Shown in pieces: positions 30,941 to 42,157 of a stretch of 64,000 nucleotides of DNA (position 1 is the first letter of the stretch; every line of letters begins with the position of its first letter). Under the pieces are notes generated by a model, which was not told the DNA's origin, did not search any database, and saw only the letters and a list, made by a program, of their open reading frames with translations. A program made the translations under genes and the position numbers. The stretch is from assembly GCA_030323885.1 (NCBI GenBank), contig CM059198.1, positions 10,206,462 to 10,270,461 of the forward strand, read 5' to 3'. The stretch comes from Branchipolynoe longqiensis (Eukaryota; Annelida; Polychaeta; Phyllodocida; Polynoidae).

Positions 30941-31232
30941 ATGACCCGATATCCCACTCAGTGATATTATCATGACACTGAGCCAACCAGTCATTTCCCT
31001 ATCCTAATAATGAGTGGCGAACACCTGGATAGGAAGCGACAAGTATCAATTTTAAAGTCATTGGTTTGACTCGACCGGGAACTGAACTCCCGATCTCCCA
31101 CACGCGAGGCCCGCGCTCTACCGATTGGCCCACTTCACCCGGTCATTCGGCCATCCCCGTCTGGTTAGGTATGTTTGTTTTGTTTGATGTTGTTATACGT
31201 CCTAGCAACATCTAAGTTCATATCAGGACGGG
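30941..31232 (-). mobile_element. SINE-A fragments
   Basis: A minus-strand copy lacks its tail (30941-31140, TATCCCACTCAGTGATATTA through CACCCGGTC, head-2). It is followed by the Leu-like head end (CATCCCCGTCTGG) and a tail piece (TTATACGTCCTAGCAACATC) near 31190-31232. Confidence 0.7.
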
Positions 31233-31812
31233 GTCTGGTTAGGTATGAATAGGAGAATAATATATAATGGTGAACAAACCATTAGTAATAGAATATTAAC
31301 CCACACTTTGCTACTAAGCCAGATATTTTTATTTTGTGATAAATAGTAATCTTTATTCTGGTGAATAACTTCCTTTAACAGCGCCGAAGCACAGGTCTGG
31401 TAAAAAAATGATTGGACACGATACAAATTCGCCATTTCATGGATGGTAGCATGAATAACATAGTGAGTAAAGGATTGAGTACAGACTGTGACTGGATCGA
31501 TATGGGGAGTATGACTGCAACATAACCGTTTTGGCACACACACAATAGGTTTGAATACGCTGTTGTTATATGAGAATCGCCTGCGTGCAAATAGGTCGCG
31601 CTTTTCGATTATGAACCAATCAGAGAGACGTTAGGTTGAAAACCCGGAATACTATTTTCCTTTGTTTTCATCCGGTCAAATATGTGCGATAACTAATAAT
31701 GTAGTAAGTGCAAACAAGGGCAGGAATAGTTAAAATAATATGAAAACAAGGGGAGTAATATACTAACAGTTCAAATTAAAAGTAATGAACACATAATTAA
31801 TGGGCACGATTG
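31233..31812 (+). other. unassigned spacer
   Basis: It contains a diverged short repeat (31345-31400) shared with 300-385 and 8785-8850; otherwise nothing recognised. Confidence 0.35.
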
Positions 31813-31815
31813 TCT

Positions 31816-32141
31816 GCTTGTTTATTTGTTGTTTTATGTCCTACCAACATCTAAGGTCATATCAGGATGGGTACCGACTTGTGACAGTGCGGACTCATGG
31901 CGTTTTTATAGTGCTTCCCCACTGGGAAATCAGGCCGACAGCACCATGACCCGACATTCCACTCAGGCACATTATCCTAATGCTGAACCAACCAGTCCTT
32001 GCCCCATCCTATTAATGCAGAGCGCCAGGAAGCGACAAGTATCAATCCTAAAGTCATTGGTTTGACTCGACTGGGAACCGAACTCCCGACCTTCCGCACG
32101 CGAGGCCAGCGCTCTACTGATTAGGCCACCGCACCCGGTCG
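31816..32141 (-). mobile_element. SINE-A copy, head-2 subfamily
   Basis: Tail TTGTTTATTTGTTGTTTTATG through CACCGCACCCGGTCG (head-2), nearly complete with one 9-base deletion around the AGCGCCAGGAAGCG junction. Confidence 0.85.
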
Positions 32142-32187
32142 ACTGTCTGTGACCACGTGCCGCAGTCGATTCTCATACAACAAGGAC

Positions 32188-32524
32188 CAGACGGGATGGC
32201 CGAATGAGTTAGAGCGTCCCTCTCCCGTGCTGGTAGATCGTGAGGTCGTGGGTTGGAACCCTGGTCGAGTCAAACCAATGACTTAAAAATTGATACTTGT
32301 TGCTTCCTAGCCAGGGGCTCGGCATTATTAGGATAGGGCAAGGACTGGTTGGCTCAGTGTCAGGATAATGTGACTGAGTGGGATATCGGGTCATGGTGCC
32401 AGCAGCCTGGCTTCCCAGTGGGACAGCACTATAAAATCGCCATGAGCACGCACTGTCACAAGTTGGTACCCATCCTGATATGACCTTAGATGTTGCTAGG
32501 ATGTAAAACAGCAAACAAACAAAC
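32188..32524 (+). mobile_element. SINE-A full-length copy, Leu-like head
   Basis: CAGACGGGATGGCCGAATGA through CAGCAAACAAACAAAC. Intact A box; B-box region GGTTGGAACCC has one change. Confidence 0.88.
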
Positions 32525-32751
32525 TCATATAACAACGCTATTTGATTGAAGCCTACTGCACTAGATACCTGCAATAACAGACAGCTGGCAGTTGAGAGTG
32601 ACAGGCATTTGGCGGTGACTTGCTCACCTTTGCTGTCAGGACGACTTGAGTCTGTCACGCTTTTCTTCTCCTCCTCCATCTCGGCACAGTTCTCACCCTG
32701 TCAACAAAGGCGTGGGACTTGAACTAAGAATAAACACACTAGCCACTCATA

Positions 32752-33326
32752 AGCCGTGTTCACACCTGGGCGTTAACTCGCCTCATCTAGTGTGCCTAAT
32801 CTAAGTCGGCTCACATTGGTCGTGTGAACCCGATGTTGAGGCGGTTTAGGGCTGAGTCACCTCATGTAGTTCGCCTCATCTAGTTCGCCTCGCGTGGTGG
32901 TTTAAATGAAGCGAACTAGCTTGAGTCGACCCATAGTGCCTGTGTGGACGGTAGCGGTTTAGATGAGGCGGATTAAGGACGTCACAGTCGAGACCTTAGT
33001 TTGTTGACTTTTCGGTAAATTTGGTCTATGAACCTGCTAGAGGTGCACATATATTTTTTTCATCATTTATTTTTAGGGTTTCACTGCCCAGCAGAAGTTT
33101 TGACCGTTCCAAACCAATACGATTCAGTCATTACATATCTAGGTCGAACCCACACTCTCTCGTGCCGGCGTCGACGAACCCAAAATGGCGCTGGTTAGTC
33201 TGGACTTGCTCATGCGCAGATATCAATTTCCGCCTTAATCCGCTCCGTGTGTGGACACGACACTAGTTCGCCGCATCTAGTTCGCCTCATCTAGTTCGGC
33301 CTAAAGTTGTGGGTGTGAACACGGCT
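32752..33326 (+). mobile_element. TTCACAC-type foldback element (T2), 575 bp
   Basis: The ends are AGCCGTGTTCACACCTGGGC and (inverted) AGCCGTGTTCACACCCAC. The interior is made of TCTAGTTCGCC and GGCGAACTAG-like words. The centre (33000-33240) is shared with T1 (GTTTCACTGCCCAGCAGAAG). TA lies on both flanks. Confidence 0.78.
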
Positions 33327-33329
33327 TAA

Positions 33330-33800
33330 GATGAGTCTCGTCGGATGGTCAATTGACACCTCGATACGCATTTCTCAGTTAGTTGTTGCAGAATGGACAA
33401 TAAGCAAGTAGTCTAGGCCCTTAGGGGGATTATTGTGTAGATTTGTCTACAAGCATGGAATTTGGCACATATGTAGTAGCTAGACCAGAAGATACTAACT
33501 CGATTTTTGTTTGGAGGGCGCTGAAGCCAACGCTCATTTGGGCTGCCATATTGGCAAAATCCAAGATGGCTGCCAGTCGCTATTTGATTTTGTCATAACT
33601 TCATAACCGAAAGTTATAAGATCATAAGTGAAGGCTCTTTAAAAGAAAGTATGTTTTGGACCTCAAGGATTCCAATTAGGAATCCTGTTTTGACTTAGAA
33701 AATGTTATTTGGCTTACTTAGTGGCTAAAGGCATGTTTTATTCAAACAAAGTTGATTTTTTTACCATTATTACGCATAACAACAAGAGTCACAACTGAGA
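33330..33800 (+). other. unassigned sequence
   Basis: A unique-looking segment containing CCAAGATGGCTGCCAGTCGC and the local palindrome AGGATTCCAATTAGGAATCC. No open frame of note. It could be a repeat known elsewhere, but it has no second copy here. Confidence 0.35.
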
Positions 33801-33802
33801 CA

Positions 33803-34156
33803 TTAAAGTTGCATAGTCCGATGAAAATATCAAGTTTTCAAAACCAAAACAATTATCTAGATTTGATTCTACATTTTTAACTTAAATACTGGTGCACTTA
33901 TTAAACATTTGTCAGCACACTGAAGGGAATACAGATGCAATTTAAGAGAACCTGTTAATGCAGATGCCTATGTTGTCAGAGTTTTGGCATGCTTGCCAAA
34001 ATTAATTTTGCATGGTTGTACTTCAAATATCTCCAAAGTTAACTATCTAAAATAAAAGTTACTTCAAGCTAAAGTAAGGTAGTCTATAGCGTTCAATCTA
34101 ATGTATTGATCTCAGAAAAGGACAGAAACTCTAAACCATCGGACTATGAAACTTTA
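33803..34156 (-). mobile_element. M-family MITE, complete inverted copy
   Basis: From TTAAAGTTGCATAGTCCGAT to CATCGGACTATGAAACTTTAA with the full interior in reverse; about 354 bases and uninterrupted. Confidence 0.87.
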
Positions 34157-34162
34157 AACAAG

Positions 34163-34480
34163 TGTAGTGGTCTGCACTGATCTCTCAGGCAAGGAGTCGC
34201 ATAGACAGGTAGGCGTGAGTAGTGTGTTGATATCAGGGAGCCTAGGTGGTGTAATGGTTGCACACTGGCCAGGAATGCAAAGAGATGTGGGTTCGAGTCC
34301 CACTCTAGGCACAATATTTCCCATTTTCAAAACCCCCATGACACTGGTTGCCATGACCAGGATCCTGTACAAGCTATGCGCTGTACAGTTGTTGAACCTA
34401 CCCTGTGTATATATGTGTAAGTGCATTGCCTGTATGTATGTAATTGTAAGCATTAAAAGACTTACAATTCCAGGGGGACG
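34163..34480 (+). mobile_element. SINE-C copy 1
   Basis: It contains a tRNA-like head with box-like motifs (GGTGGTGTAATGGTTGCAC and GGGTTCGAGTCCCAC). Downstream is a body with GTTGCCATGACCAGGATCC, then a part running to CATTAAAAGACTTACAATTC. The segment GTGTAGTGGTCTGCACTG precedes the head and is repeated before copy 2. Confidence 0.75.
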
Positions 34481-34481
34481 A

Positions 34482-34652
34482 GTGTAGTGGTCTGTACTGA
34501 CCTCTCAGGCCAGGAGTCGCATAGACAGGTAGGCGTGGGTAGTGTGTTGATATCAGGGAGCATAGGTGGTGTAATGGTTAGCACACTGGCCCGGAATGCA
34601 AAGAGATGTGGGTTCGAGTCCCACTCTAGGCACAATATTTCCCATTTTCACA
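34482..34652 (+). mobile_element. SINE-C copy 2, adjacent to copy 1
   Basis: It repeats GTGTAGTGGTCTGTACTGAC through CACAATATTTCCCATTTTC and is then cut off. The two copies form a tandem duplication with an intact B box in each. Confidence 0.75.
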
Positions 34653-34848
34653 AGTAAATACACGACACAAGTAAATACACGACACACGTAAATACAAGCT
34701 AAAAGGTTTCTAGTCCAGGGTAAGTACCACGGTGCCAAGGTTGAATCTAATTGATCTAAGTATCATCATTGTTCACACATCCACCTTCACATTTACATTA
34801 AACCTGTGCAGCGGACTCCAGCTTTACTGCATTTACAGTTTCCGTTTT
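34653..34848 (+). other. short unassigned spacer
   Basis: It holds three CACGACACAAGTAAATA-type units (about 34655-34700) and then unique DNA. Confidence 0.4.
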
Positions 34849-35334
34849 CCCCATTCACACGAGGACTGCGTTCACTTACGATCGATTCGCGACATCAAAA
34901 CGTCCTCCATGCACCCTCCTTACGCCCTCATTAAGTGCTATCGATGTGACGTCGCCAACCTCGAGGCGTCAATTTCGGAAATTTTGGACGCAACCTCCTG
35001 GCATCCTGTTCCGGCGGCGCCATTCAAAATGGTTGGCGCCCTGGCGCCATCCTGGTGCCACCCTGGCACCGACCTGGTGCCAACTTGCACTGACCTCTTG
35101 GTTGGCGAGTTGCCGGCGACCTGGCACCGATCTGGCGCCGTTCTGGCACCGACCTGGCGGCACCAACTCGACCTGTGTGGTCGGCGCCGCCTAAGCGCCA
35201 ACCTGGCGTGACCCTGCGCCGACCTGGTGCCGGCCATGGTTTGGAATCAATGTATCGAGTGGGATGCTTAGTGGTTGGCAACCTTTTGGGCGTAAGGAGG
35301 TTGGCAGCGAACGCAGGCTCTCGTGTGACTGGAG
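34849..35334 (+). mobile_element. foldback element with TGGCACC-word interior
   Basis: Left end CCCCATTCACACGAG then CTGCGTTC; right end, inverted, CTCCAGTCACACGAG then CTGCGTTCG. The arms are inverted copies (CCTCCTTACGCCC at left, GGGCGTAAGGAGG at right). The centre is a GC-rich lexicon of CTGGCGCC and CCTGGCACCGA words. Overlapping open frames on both strands come from these words. Confidence 0.72.
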
Positions 35335-35402
35335 TATGAGGAAGACCTTTCACAACCACAGTGCAAAAGGATGGAGCATGCTTTGCTGACATCTCCAAGT
35401 AT

Positions 35403-35650
35403 AAAGCTAAGATTCGATATACATGGTATGCGGCATGCGAAAGCATTCACATTCACATTCGCACCGATCGGTCCATTGAACGATCCATTTTGTTAACCAC
35501 TCATTTGCATTTGCATTTGCATTTGCATTTGTATTCACATTCACATTCGCAATCGCATTCGCAATCGCAATCGCACCCGGGCATATGGAAGCATCACTGT
35601 GCGTTTACATGCTTTTCCATTTTTTGTCGTATTTGGGATTCACATTCTAG
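35403..35650 (+). mobile_element. TIR element fragment with ATTCGCAT/TTTGCAT interior
   Basis: It starts TAAAGCTAAGATTCGATATA then GGTATGCGGCATGCGAA, like the element at 40341. It holds tandem CATTTG and CGCAAT words and ends near GATTCACATTCTAGC. Confidence 0.55.
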
Positions 35651-35727
35651 CAGACTAGAAGGTGTCAGTCGTGAAGCAGGCGACTTGTCAGCTGTAATCC
35701 CTGACTTCAGTGAATGGAGGTGCCAAA

Positions 35728-35772
35728 AGGACAGAAATTCTAATCCATCGCATTTTGCAACTTTAATTCCAC
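35728..35772 (+). mobile_element. M-family MITE end fragment
   Basis: AGGACAGAAATTCTAATCCA followed by TCGCATTTTGCAACTTTAA matches the last ~40 bases of an M-family copy. Confidence 0.55.
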
Positions 35773-35835
35773 GCTGGCTCCCTGTGTCGGGTAATTTCAA
35801 CACTAATGAAAGCAGGGAGACATTCTTGATGTTAT

Positions 35836-36471
35836 AGCTGTGTTCACACGGGCAAAGTTTATGTTGACTTAGACAAGTCGATTTATATGAATCGATTTAG
35901 AGGCGTGTTCACACGGACCGAGTTTGAAAGTGTGTCGCATCCACACGGGCAGTACTTGGGCCGGAAATCGATATCTCCGCATGAGCAAGTCCATACTAAC
36001 CAGCGCCAGTTTCGGTTAGTCGATGTCGGCACAAGAGAGTGTGGGTTCGACCTAGATATGTATGGACTGAATCGTATTGTTTTGGAACGATCAAAACTTC
36101 TGCTGGACAGTGAAAACCTAAAAATAAATGATGAAAAAAATATTTGCGCGCAGCTAGCGGTTTATAGACTAAATTCTATAATATGCGCTTTTGATCGACC
36201 GGAAAATAAACAAACTCAAGTCTCGACTGCGCATGCGTGTGACGTCCTTTATCCGCATCAAGTAAGTCGGTTGTGTTCACATGGGCGATATAAGTCGAAT
36301 CATAAAATTCGGTTCATATAAACCACCTACTTAGGTGGTTTATAAAATCCGATTTATATGAGTCGAATCAGCCCTAAACCACCTCAGCCGCGCATTCACA
36401 CGCCAAATGTGAGCCGAACCAGGCAAGTCGATTTATATGATTCGAATTAACTGCCCCATGTGAACAGGGCT
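35836..36471 (+). mobile_element. TTCACAC-type foldback element (T3), 636 bp
   Basis: The left end is AGCTGTGTTCACACGGGC. The right end, inverted, is AGCCCTGTTCACATGGGGC. The arms use GATTTATATGA and TCGAATCA words. The middle shares CAGCAGAAG-type sequence with T1 and T2, here in the opposite direction (CTTCTGCTGGACAGTGAAAA). Confidence 0.75.
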
Positions 36472-36504
36472 AATTGACAAAATCACAGCACCATTCAAAT
36501 CATG

Positions 36505-37100
36505 TGATCGGAAGAGCGCAGGCTTCCCATACGGAAGGTCGCGAGTTCGAATCCTAGCCGAGTCAAACCAATGCCTTATCAAATCGATACTTGTCGCTGC
36601 CTAGCCTGGCGCTCGGTATTAATAGGATAGGATGAGGACTGGTTAGCACAGTGTAAGGATAATGTGACTGTGTGGGTTATCAGGTCATGGTGCCAGCAGC
36701 CTGGTCATATCAGGACGGGTACCGACTTGTGACAGTACGCACTCATGCAAACTTTATAGTGCTGCCCCACTGGGAGATCAGGCCACCAACACCATGATCT
36801 GACATCCCACTCAGTCACATTATCCTGACACTGATCCAATCAGTTCTTACCCTATCCTAATAATGCCAAGCGCCTGGCTAGGAAGCGACAAGTATCATTT
36901 TCTAAGTCATTGGTTTGACTAGACCAGTGTTCAAACACTCAAACCTATGGGTTCAGATCCCCCGATCTCCCAAAGCAGGAGACGGACACTCAACTCATTT
37001 GGCCATCCCGTCTGGTGTTAGTTGAACAGTGTTGAAATAGCCGCACGCACCCAAGAGGACTAGTCAATGCACATGTCTCGTTATTGTAACTTGGCGGCCT
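36505..37100 (+). mobile_element. two SINE-A pieces meeting in opposite orientation
   Basis: A plus-strand head-2 copy (36505-36710) loses its 3' half at GCCTGGTCATATCAGGACGG. There a minus-strand copy begins (36711-37018) and ends with a Leu-like head plus the extra segment seen at 4495-4580 (GAAATAGCCGCACGCACCCA, then ATTGTAACTTGGCGGCCTTT). Confidence 0.75.
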
Positions 37101-37395
37101 TTGAGTTTTACACCAAGTGCTATATTCTGTCGACTTGAAAGAATCAGAAAGCACCCGAAATCAGGAATAATGCGCATGGAATGCAGTAAACGGGGTCGAT
37201 TGCTATTCACTGGAAGGGGTGGGTTAGAGCGTCCATTGCCGAGAGCCGAGTGGGTTAGGGCGTCCCTTTCAGGTGCGCGAGGTCATGGGATCGAACCCCG
37301 GCCATGTGAAGTCGGTAACCATCCCTGACATGACCTTTGATGTGCAATCACGCCCCCCCCCCTCCCCCACACACACTGTGACTATCCGGCGACAG
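37101..37395 (+). other. unassigned region with a degenerate tRNA-like stretch
   Basis: It includes AGTGGGTTAGGGCGTCCCTT and GATCGAACCCCGGCC (about 37247-37310), a head-like fragment, and a C-rich tract at 37348-37366. No gene is recognised. Confidence 0.35.
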
Positions 37396-37396
37396 G

Positions 37397-37733
37397 ACCC
37401 GGTGGCCGAATCAGTAGAGCGCAGGCTTCCCGTGCGGAGGGCCTGGAGTTCCAATCCTAGCCGAGTCAAACTGACTTATGAAATTGATACTTGTCGCTTC
37501 CTAGCTTGGCGCTCGGCATTAATAATAATAGGATAGGACAAGGGGACTGGTTAGCGTAGTATCAGAATACCCTGACTGAGTAGGGATATCACACTATGGT
37601 GCCAGCGGCCTGGTCTCTCCCAGTGGGGCAGCGCAATAAAGTCGCCGCCATGAGTGTGCACTGTCAGAACTCGGTACCCGTCCTTGATATGACCTTAGAT
37701 GTTGCCAGGACGAACAACTCCAACAAACTAACA
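37397..37733 (+). mobile_element. SINE-A copy, head-2 subfamily
   Basis: CCGGTGGCCGAATCAGTAGA through GACGAACAACTCCAACAAAC. It carries small insertions (AATAATAATA; an extra GCC before ATGAGTG). Confidence 0.85.
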
Positions 37734-37917
37734 AACACTAACCGGCTCGTTGCCTTGCGCGGTCCTGTATGCAGTCTTGTACAGCTGGTGGAGGGAGAGC
37801 CTGCTGACGGCGTTCTGTGGTCCACTTGCCAACTACCAGCACACACCCGCCGGGCCTGCAACCGGACCTGCGTCCCCCACGGACGGTACAGTAGACCCTA
37901 TCTACCAGCAGGCCACT

Positions 37918-38234
37918 GGGCGCGGTGGCCGAATCGGTAGAGTGCGGGCAGGAGATCGGGAGTTCGGTTTCCCGGTCGAGTCAAACCAATGACTTATTGA
38001 TACTTTTCGCTTCCTAGCCTCGCGCTCGACATTAATAATAGGATAGGGCAAGGACTGGTTAGCTCGGTGTCAGGATAATGTGACTGAGTGGGATATCGGG
38101 GAATGGTGCCAGTGGCTTGATTTCCCAGTTGGGCAGCACTATGAAGTTATCATGAGTGCGCATAGTTACAAGTCGGTACCCGTCCTTGATATGACCTTAG
38201 ATGTTGCTAGGATGTGAAAGTCCAACAACCAACC
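37918..38234 (+). mobile_element. SINE-A copy, head-2 subfamily
   Basis: GGGCGCGGTGGCCGAATCGG through GTGAAAGTCCAACAACCAAC. The AGGCCTC part of the head is deleted. Confidence 0.85.
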
Positions 38235-38278
38235 AGCATGCCACTCAGTAGGCACGGCTGTCGGAAACAAGAGAGGGC

Positions 38279-38474
38279 ACTTAGGGAATTTTACGTCGTG
38301 GCAACACCTAAGGTCATATCAGGATGGGTACCGCCTTGTCACAGTGCCCACTCATGGCGACTTTATAGTACCGGGAAATCAGGCCGCCAGCAGCATGACT
38401 CGATATCCCACTCAGTCACATTATCCTGTTACTGAGATAACTAGTCCTTGCCCTATCCTATTAATGCTGAGCGA
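38279..38474 (-). mobile_element. SINE-A 3' half
   Basis: From GGGAATTTTACGTCGTGGCA to CCTATCCTATTAATGCTGAG, lacking its head; a SINE-B starts directly after. Confidence 0.75.
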
Positions 38475-38790
38475 CACGTGGCGTTCTCTGTGGCGGAATG
38501 GTTAGAGTGTCTGACTTTTTTCTAGGTCAGACTCCTAATCTGAGGGTCGGCGGTTCGATTCGCCGTGCCCCCAGCTCTGCCAATTTGGATTTCCACCGCT
38601 GTGTATAACTTACAGCGTCATCAAAGGCCGGTTGCTCTCATACCATGTCTATGTGGTGTGGGAGGTTAAAAATCCCTTGAGTCGGTAAAAGTGTAGGCTC
38701 GGGCTTTCTATCGACGAGCAGTGGAATGAGGAAGACCAGTCGTCTATGACTGAAATTTCCCCTGCTTAAACAACTAATGGACCAAAAAAA
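38474..38790 (+). mobile_element. SINE-B copy with the alternative tail
   Basis: GCGTTCTCTGTGGCGGAATG head, body through TCTATGTGGTGTGGGAGG, then TCTATCGACGAGCAGTGGAA, CCCCTGCTTAAACAACTAAT and a poly-A stretch. This tail is the one shared with SINE-A short forms. Confidence 0.87.
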
Positions 38791-38835
38791 AAAAAAAGTA
38801 TCAATTTTGTAAGAGAAAACATTGGTTTGATTTGA

Positions 38836-39216
38836 CCGGACAAGGCTCGGTGGCCGAATCGGTAAAGCACAGGCCTCGCGTGCGGAAGATCGGGAGTTCC
38901 TAGCCTGGTGCTCGGCATTATTAGGATAGGGCATGGGCTTGTTAGCTCGGTGTCAGGATAATGTGACTGAGTGGCATATCGGGTCATGGTGCCGGCGGCC
39001 TGATTTCTCAGTGGGGCAGCACTATAAAATCGCCATGAGTGTGCACTGTCACAAGTCGGTACCCGTCCTGATATGACCTTAGATGTTGCTAGGACATAAC
39101 ACAACAACAAACAAACAAACAAACAACAAGATTTGACCGGGAAATCGAACTCCCGATCTCCCGCTTTCCCGCGCGGGAGGCGTGCGCTCTACCGATTCGG
39201 CTACCGCGTCCGGTGG
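38836..39216 (+). mobile_element. SINE-A copy followed by an inverted head
   Basis: A plus-strand head-2 copy (38836-39126) has a deletion between the B box and the body (GAGTTCCTAGCCTGG). Then ATTTGACCGGGAAATCGAAC to GCTACCGCGTCCGG (39127-39216) reads as a minus-strand head. Confidence 0.8.
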
Positions 39217-39539
39217 GAATTTAATTGAAAACAGCGACACCAACACGTCTGTGGTGTTGGGCAAATCAGTTTGGGCATGTCCAGGCTTAAAGTTGCATGG
39301 TCCGAGGACACTTTTGTTTTCTCTTCAAAACCCAAAACACTTACTTACATTTGATTCTATATATCAAACCTAGATACTGGTACATTAACTAATGATTTGG
39401 AACGGAACATACAGCATAATCCTTCCATCCTGATATGACCTTAGATGTTGCCAGGACGTCAAACTCCAAGACAGAAACAAAGAAACAAGCAGAATAACCA
39501 GTGAATATATGACTCCATCCCTTTGGACACCTACTTTGA

Positions 39540-39879
39540 TGTTCGTTCGTTGTTGTTTTACGTCCTACCAACATCTAAGGTCATATCAGGACGGGTACCG
39601 ACTTGTGACAGTGCGCACTCATGGCGACTTTATAGTGCTGTCCCACTGGGAAACCAGGCCGCCGGCACCATGACCTGATATCCCACTCAGTCACATTATC
39701 CTGACACTGACCAACCAGTCCTTGCCCTTTCCTAATAATGCCGAGCGCCTGGCTAGGAAGCGACAAGTATCAATTTTAAAGTCATTGGTTTGACTCGACC
39801 GGGATTCGAACCCACGACCCCACGATCTACCAGCACGGGAGACGGACGCTCTAACTCATTCGGCCATCCCGTCTGGTGT
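39540..39879 (-). mobile_element. SINE-A full-length copy
   Basis: GTTCGTTCGTTGTTGTTTTAC through CGGCCATCCCGTCTGGTG. CACCTACTTTGA flanks both sides (39528-39539 and 39881-39892), a good target duplication. Confidence 0.9.
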
Positions 39880-39892
39880 CACCTACTTTGAC

Positions 39893-40250
39893 ACTGGGCA
39901 ACAATTAGGCAGGTAGGCCACAAACCAATTAGGTCAATTTGTGACCTCATTACTCTTGCCCTGATTCTAAGGGGACCAGGCCATCAGTAGTATATCATGA
40001 GTTATTATACCAGTGTTTTAATTACTCAACTCACACACAATCAATTATATCTGTGAATCCAACATAGAGGTCACTGGGAACAGTACTAGGGTCACTTAAG
40101 GTCATTGTTCCCCCTCAGGGCTCTGAAGAGGAATGATTACATAATTTTCCAGTTATAATCACTCATTATATAGTAATACTGTCAATAGACCAGCTCATGG
40201 CGTGTGGTCATCGCCAGATGACAATCGTAGGTACAGGGATTTTGTCAAGC
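39893..40250 (+). other. unassigned sequence
   Basis: No recognised gene or repeat; possibly the diverged middle of the surrounding MITE or unique DNA. Confidence 0.35.
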
Positions 40251-40340
40251 TTGCCGAAATTATTTTGGGTTCTTTCACTCAGCTCAAATCGCTCCAAAAT
40301 TAGAAGGTTTTAATCAAAGTTACTCCGGGTTAATGCGGAC

Positions 40341-40745
40341 TAAAGCTAAGATTCCCTATGAGTGGTATGCGGTATGTGAATGGGAGGAATCCTTCTACGC
40401 GGTAAGCGGCAAGCATCTGCCCACCACCACCACTACCATATGTTTCCCATCAGCACCCCTGTGTGTGACCATTCCGTAATGATCAGTCGCCTCTCCTAGT
40501 CTAAAACTAATGGACAAGTGCGACTGAGGTTTCTATTCGCATACCACATGCCGCATGTCGCATGCCACATGCCGCACCGATCGCTACAGGGACCCATCGA
40601 GTTGCCGCATTCGCATTCGCATTCGCATTCGCATTTGGACGTAAGGAATCACCCCCATTGACTTAGATGCTTTCCGATTTGTTGCCGCATTCGCATACCG
40701 CATACCGCATACCGCATACCGCGTGTAAGGAATGTTAGCTTTAGC
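40341..40745 (+). mobile_element. foldback element with GCATACC/ATTCGC-word interior
   Basis: Ends are TAAAGCTAAGATTCC at left and GGAATGTTAGCTTTA at right. Inside are GGTATGCGGTATGTG, CACATGCCGCA, CATTCGCATTCGCATTCG and CATACCGCATACCGCATACC arrays. The left half carries GCGG-type words and the right half their complements. Confidence 0.75.
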
Positions 40746-40830
40746 TGGTGAGCTATAATGAGTAACCTGATATAGTTATCTAAAATACAAGGCACACATT
40801 CAAAAGCCATGGGACTATGCAACTTTAACG

Positions 40831-41560
40831 TGACATATGCGCAGTTTGTTTTGGCCCAGTCTCTCTATAATTTATAAAGCCGACATTCCATTGATACATG
40901 CTCGGGTACAGAGAGTCTCACGCGGAATGCTTGGAACACCGAGCTGAGCCAAAATGGCTGATGCCACTAATGCCTAATGATGTGCATTGTTGTGAGGTTT
41001 GCACATAATCGAATCGCGTAATAAAAGTTGAAATAATGGGAGGTGTCTCCGAAGTAAAATGAGCTGAAAACAACAACAAAGAAAATGGAGTACCTGAAAC
41101 CCGTACAAATTATCCGCAAACTTAACCTTCAAAGGTGTGATAAAATCCCCAAAAAACTTATATAGCATATCTAGATTGAAACACTAATTGCATGGGTAAA
41201 TGGTATTACAAATGTTGACTATGTACAAAATTATATACGAAAACCCGAACACAAACTGTGAACTCCCCGGTTTTACACCACAAGCAAGTTTACAGAAATA
41301 ATTGATAAAGGAAATCAATCCATATGGATTATGACCACTATTGCACATTGGCAAAAACAAGTGCATGCCGTTATAAGCAGAATAAACAAATGATAACTAA
41401 AAATAAAAGATGAAACAAATATTTTGGGCCGTGTAATCCAGTGATCTGACGTCACATAGGGGGTTTTCCAAAAGCAAAATAGACAGAATGAAACTTTTCA
41501 GTGCAAGAGTTAGTGGTTAAAACAGGGTTCTACGTCCATCTGAGTTCATATATTTGGTTT
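40831..41560 (+). other. unassigned spacer
   Basis: AT-rich, with no gene or recognised repeat; short frames here lack any protein-like feature. Confidence 0.35.
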
Positions 41561-41574
41561 CCTTGTTACGATGG

Positions 41575-42097
41575 TGATAATTAATTCTGCCTTTTTTTTG
41601 GTAGCAAATCAAGTAATTATTGTTGGCTCTGCGTGTTACGTATGTTAGCAATGCTACATGTATATAATCTATCCCACAAAATGTATCAAAGGTATGCTTG
41701 CATGATTTTCTTCTCAAATGAAAATGTGAAGATTTACACACCGAAACCTTGCATTTACCCTCATATTTTTTCAACTTTTTTTCCCCCAACATTTCTTTTT
41801 TGTAAGACACAATCTTGTTTGTTTAACTGTAGTCAATACAATCTCATTTGAATTGATCTAGATGTGTCTTTGATGTCCGTGTTACACGAGTAATATTAAC
41901 ATATTGTTCAATTTGTATAAGCTGAAAAATCCAAAATGTGAAATACATGTAGCTTATTTTCCACTCTGACATGCATTTAATTCTTCATATGAACATGGAT
42001 TCTGCTATGATTTGGAATGTTTTATGCAACTATTTAGAAGGTTTTCACTTGTGGTTTCCATGTCACAACTTAGTGCACAGTTTTAGAGAATGGCTCA
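41575..42097 (+). mobile_element. R1 TIR element, copy 2
   Basis: It matches the interior of 492-1075 (ATGTTAGCAATGCTACATG, ATATGAACATGGATTCTGC, GGTTTCCATGTCACAACTTA) and ends in the right TIR GCACAGTTTTAGAGAATGGC. The left TIR is missing or unrecognisable. Confidence 0.6.
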
Positions 42098-42157
42098 TAC
42101 ATGTTGCATATCGCACGTTTTAATGGCATTTCGACTCCGAGAATCACGAAAGTAACA

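Larger units (their letters stand above)
39288..40830 (-). mobile_element. M-family MITE remnants broken up by other insertions
   Basis: The left end GCTTAAAGTTGCATGGTCCG runs to about 39397. The far end (CCATGGGACTATGCAACTTTA) is at about 40808-40830, with interior pieces at 40255-40335 (TTTTAATCAAAGTTACTCCG) and 40746-40830. A SINE-A (39540-39879) and a foldback element (40341-40745) lie between. That all pieces belong to one copy is inferred. Confidence 0.5.

Noticed and set aside
34232..34315. Possible tRNA gene (CTAGGTGGTGTAATGGTTG to CGAGTCCCACTCTAGG)
   Set aside because: The head has pairing ends and box-like motifs, but it is duplicated next to itself at 34560 and again at 47.4 kb with the same flanking body, so it is treated as SINE-C; a true tRNA scan would settle this.
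35887..36321. 144-codon frame inside element T3
   Set aside because: It lies within a foldback MITE whose sequence recurs at 17.7 and 32.8 kb with frame-breaking differences.
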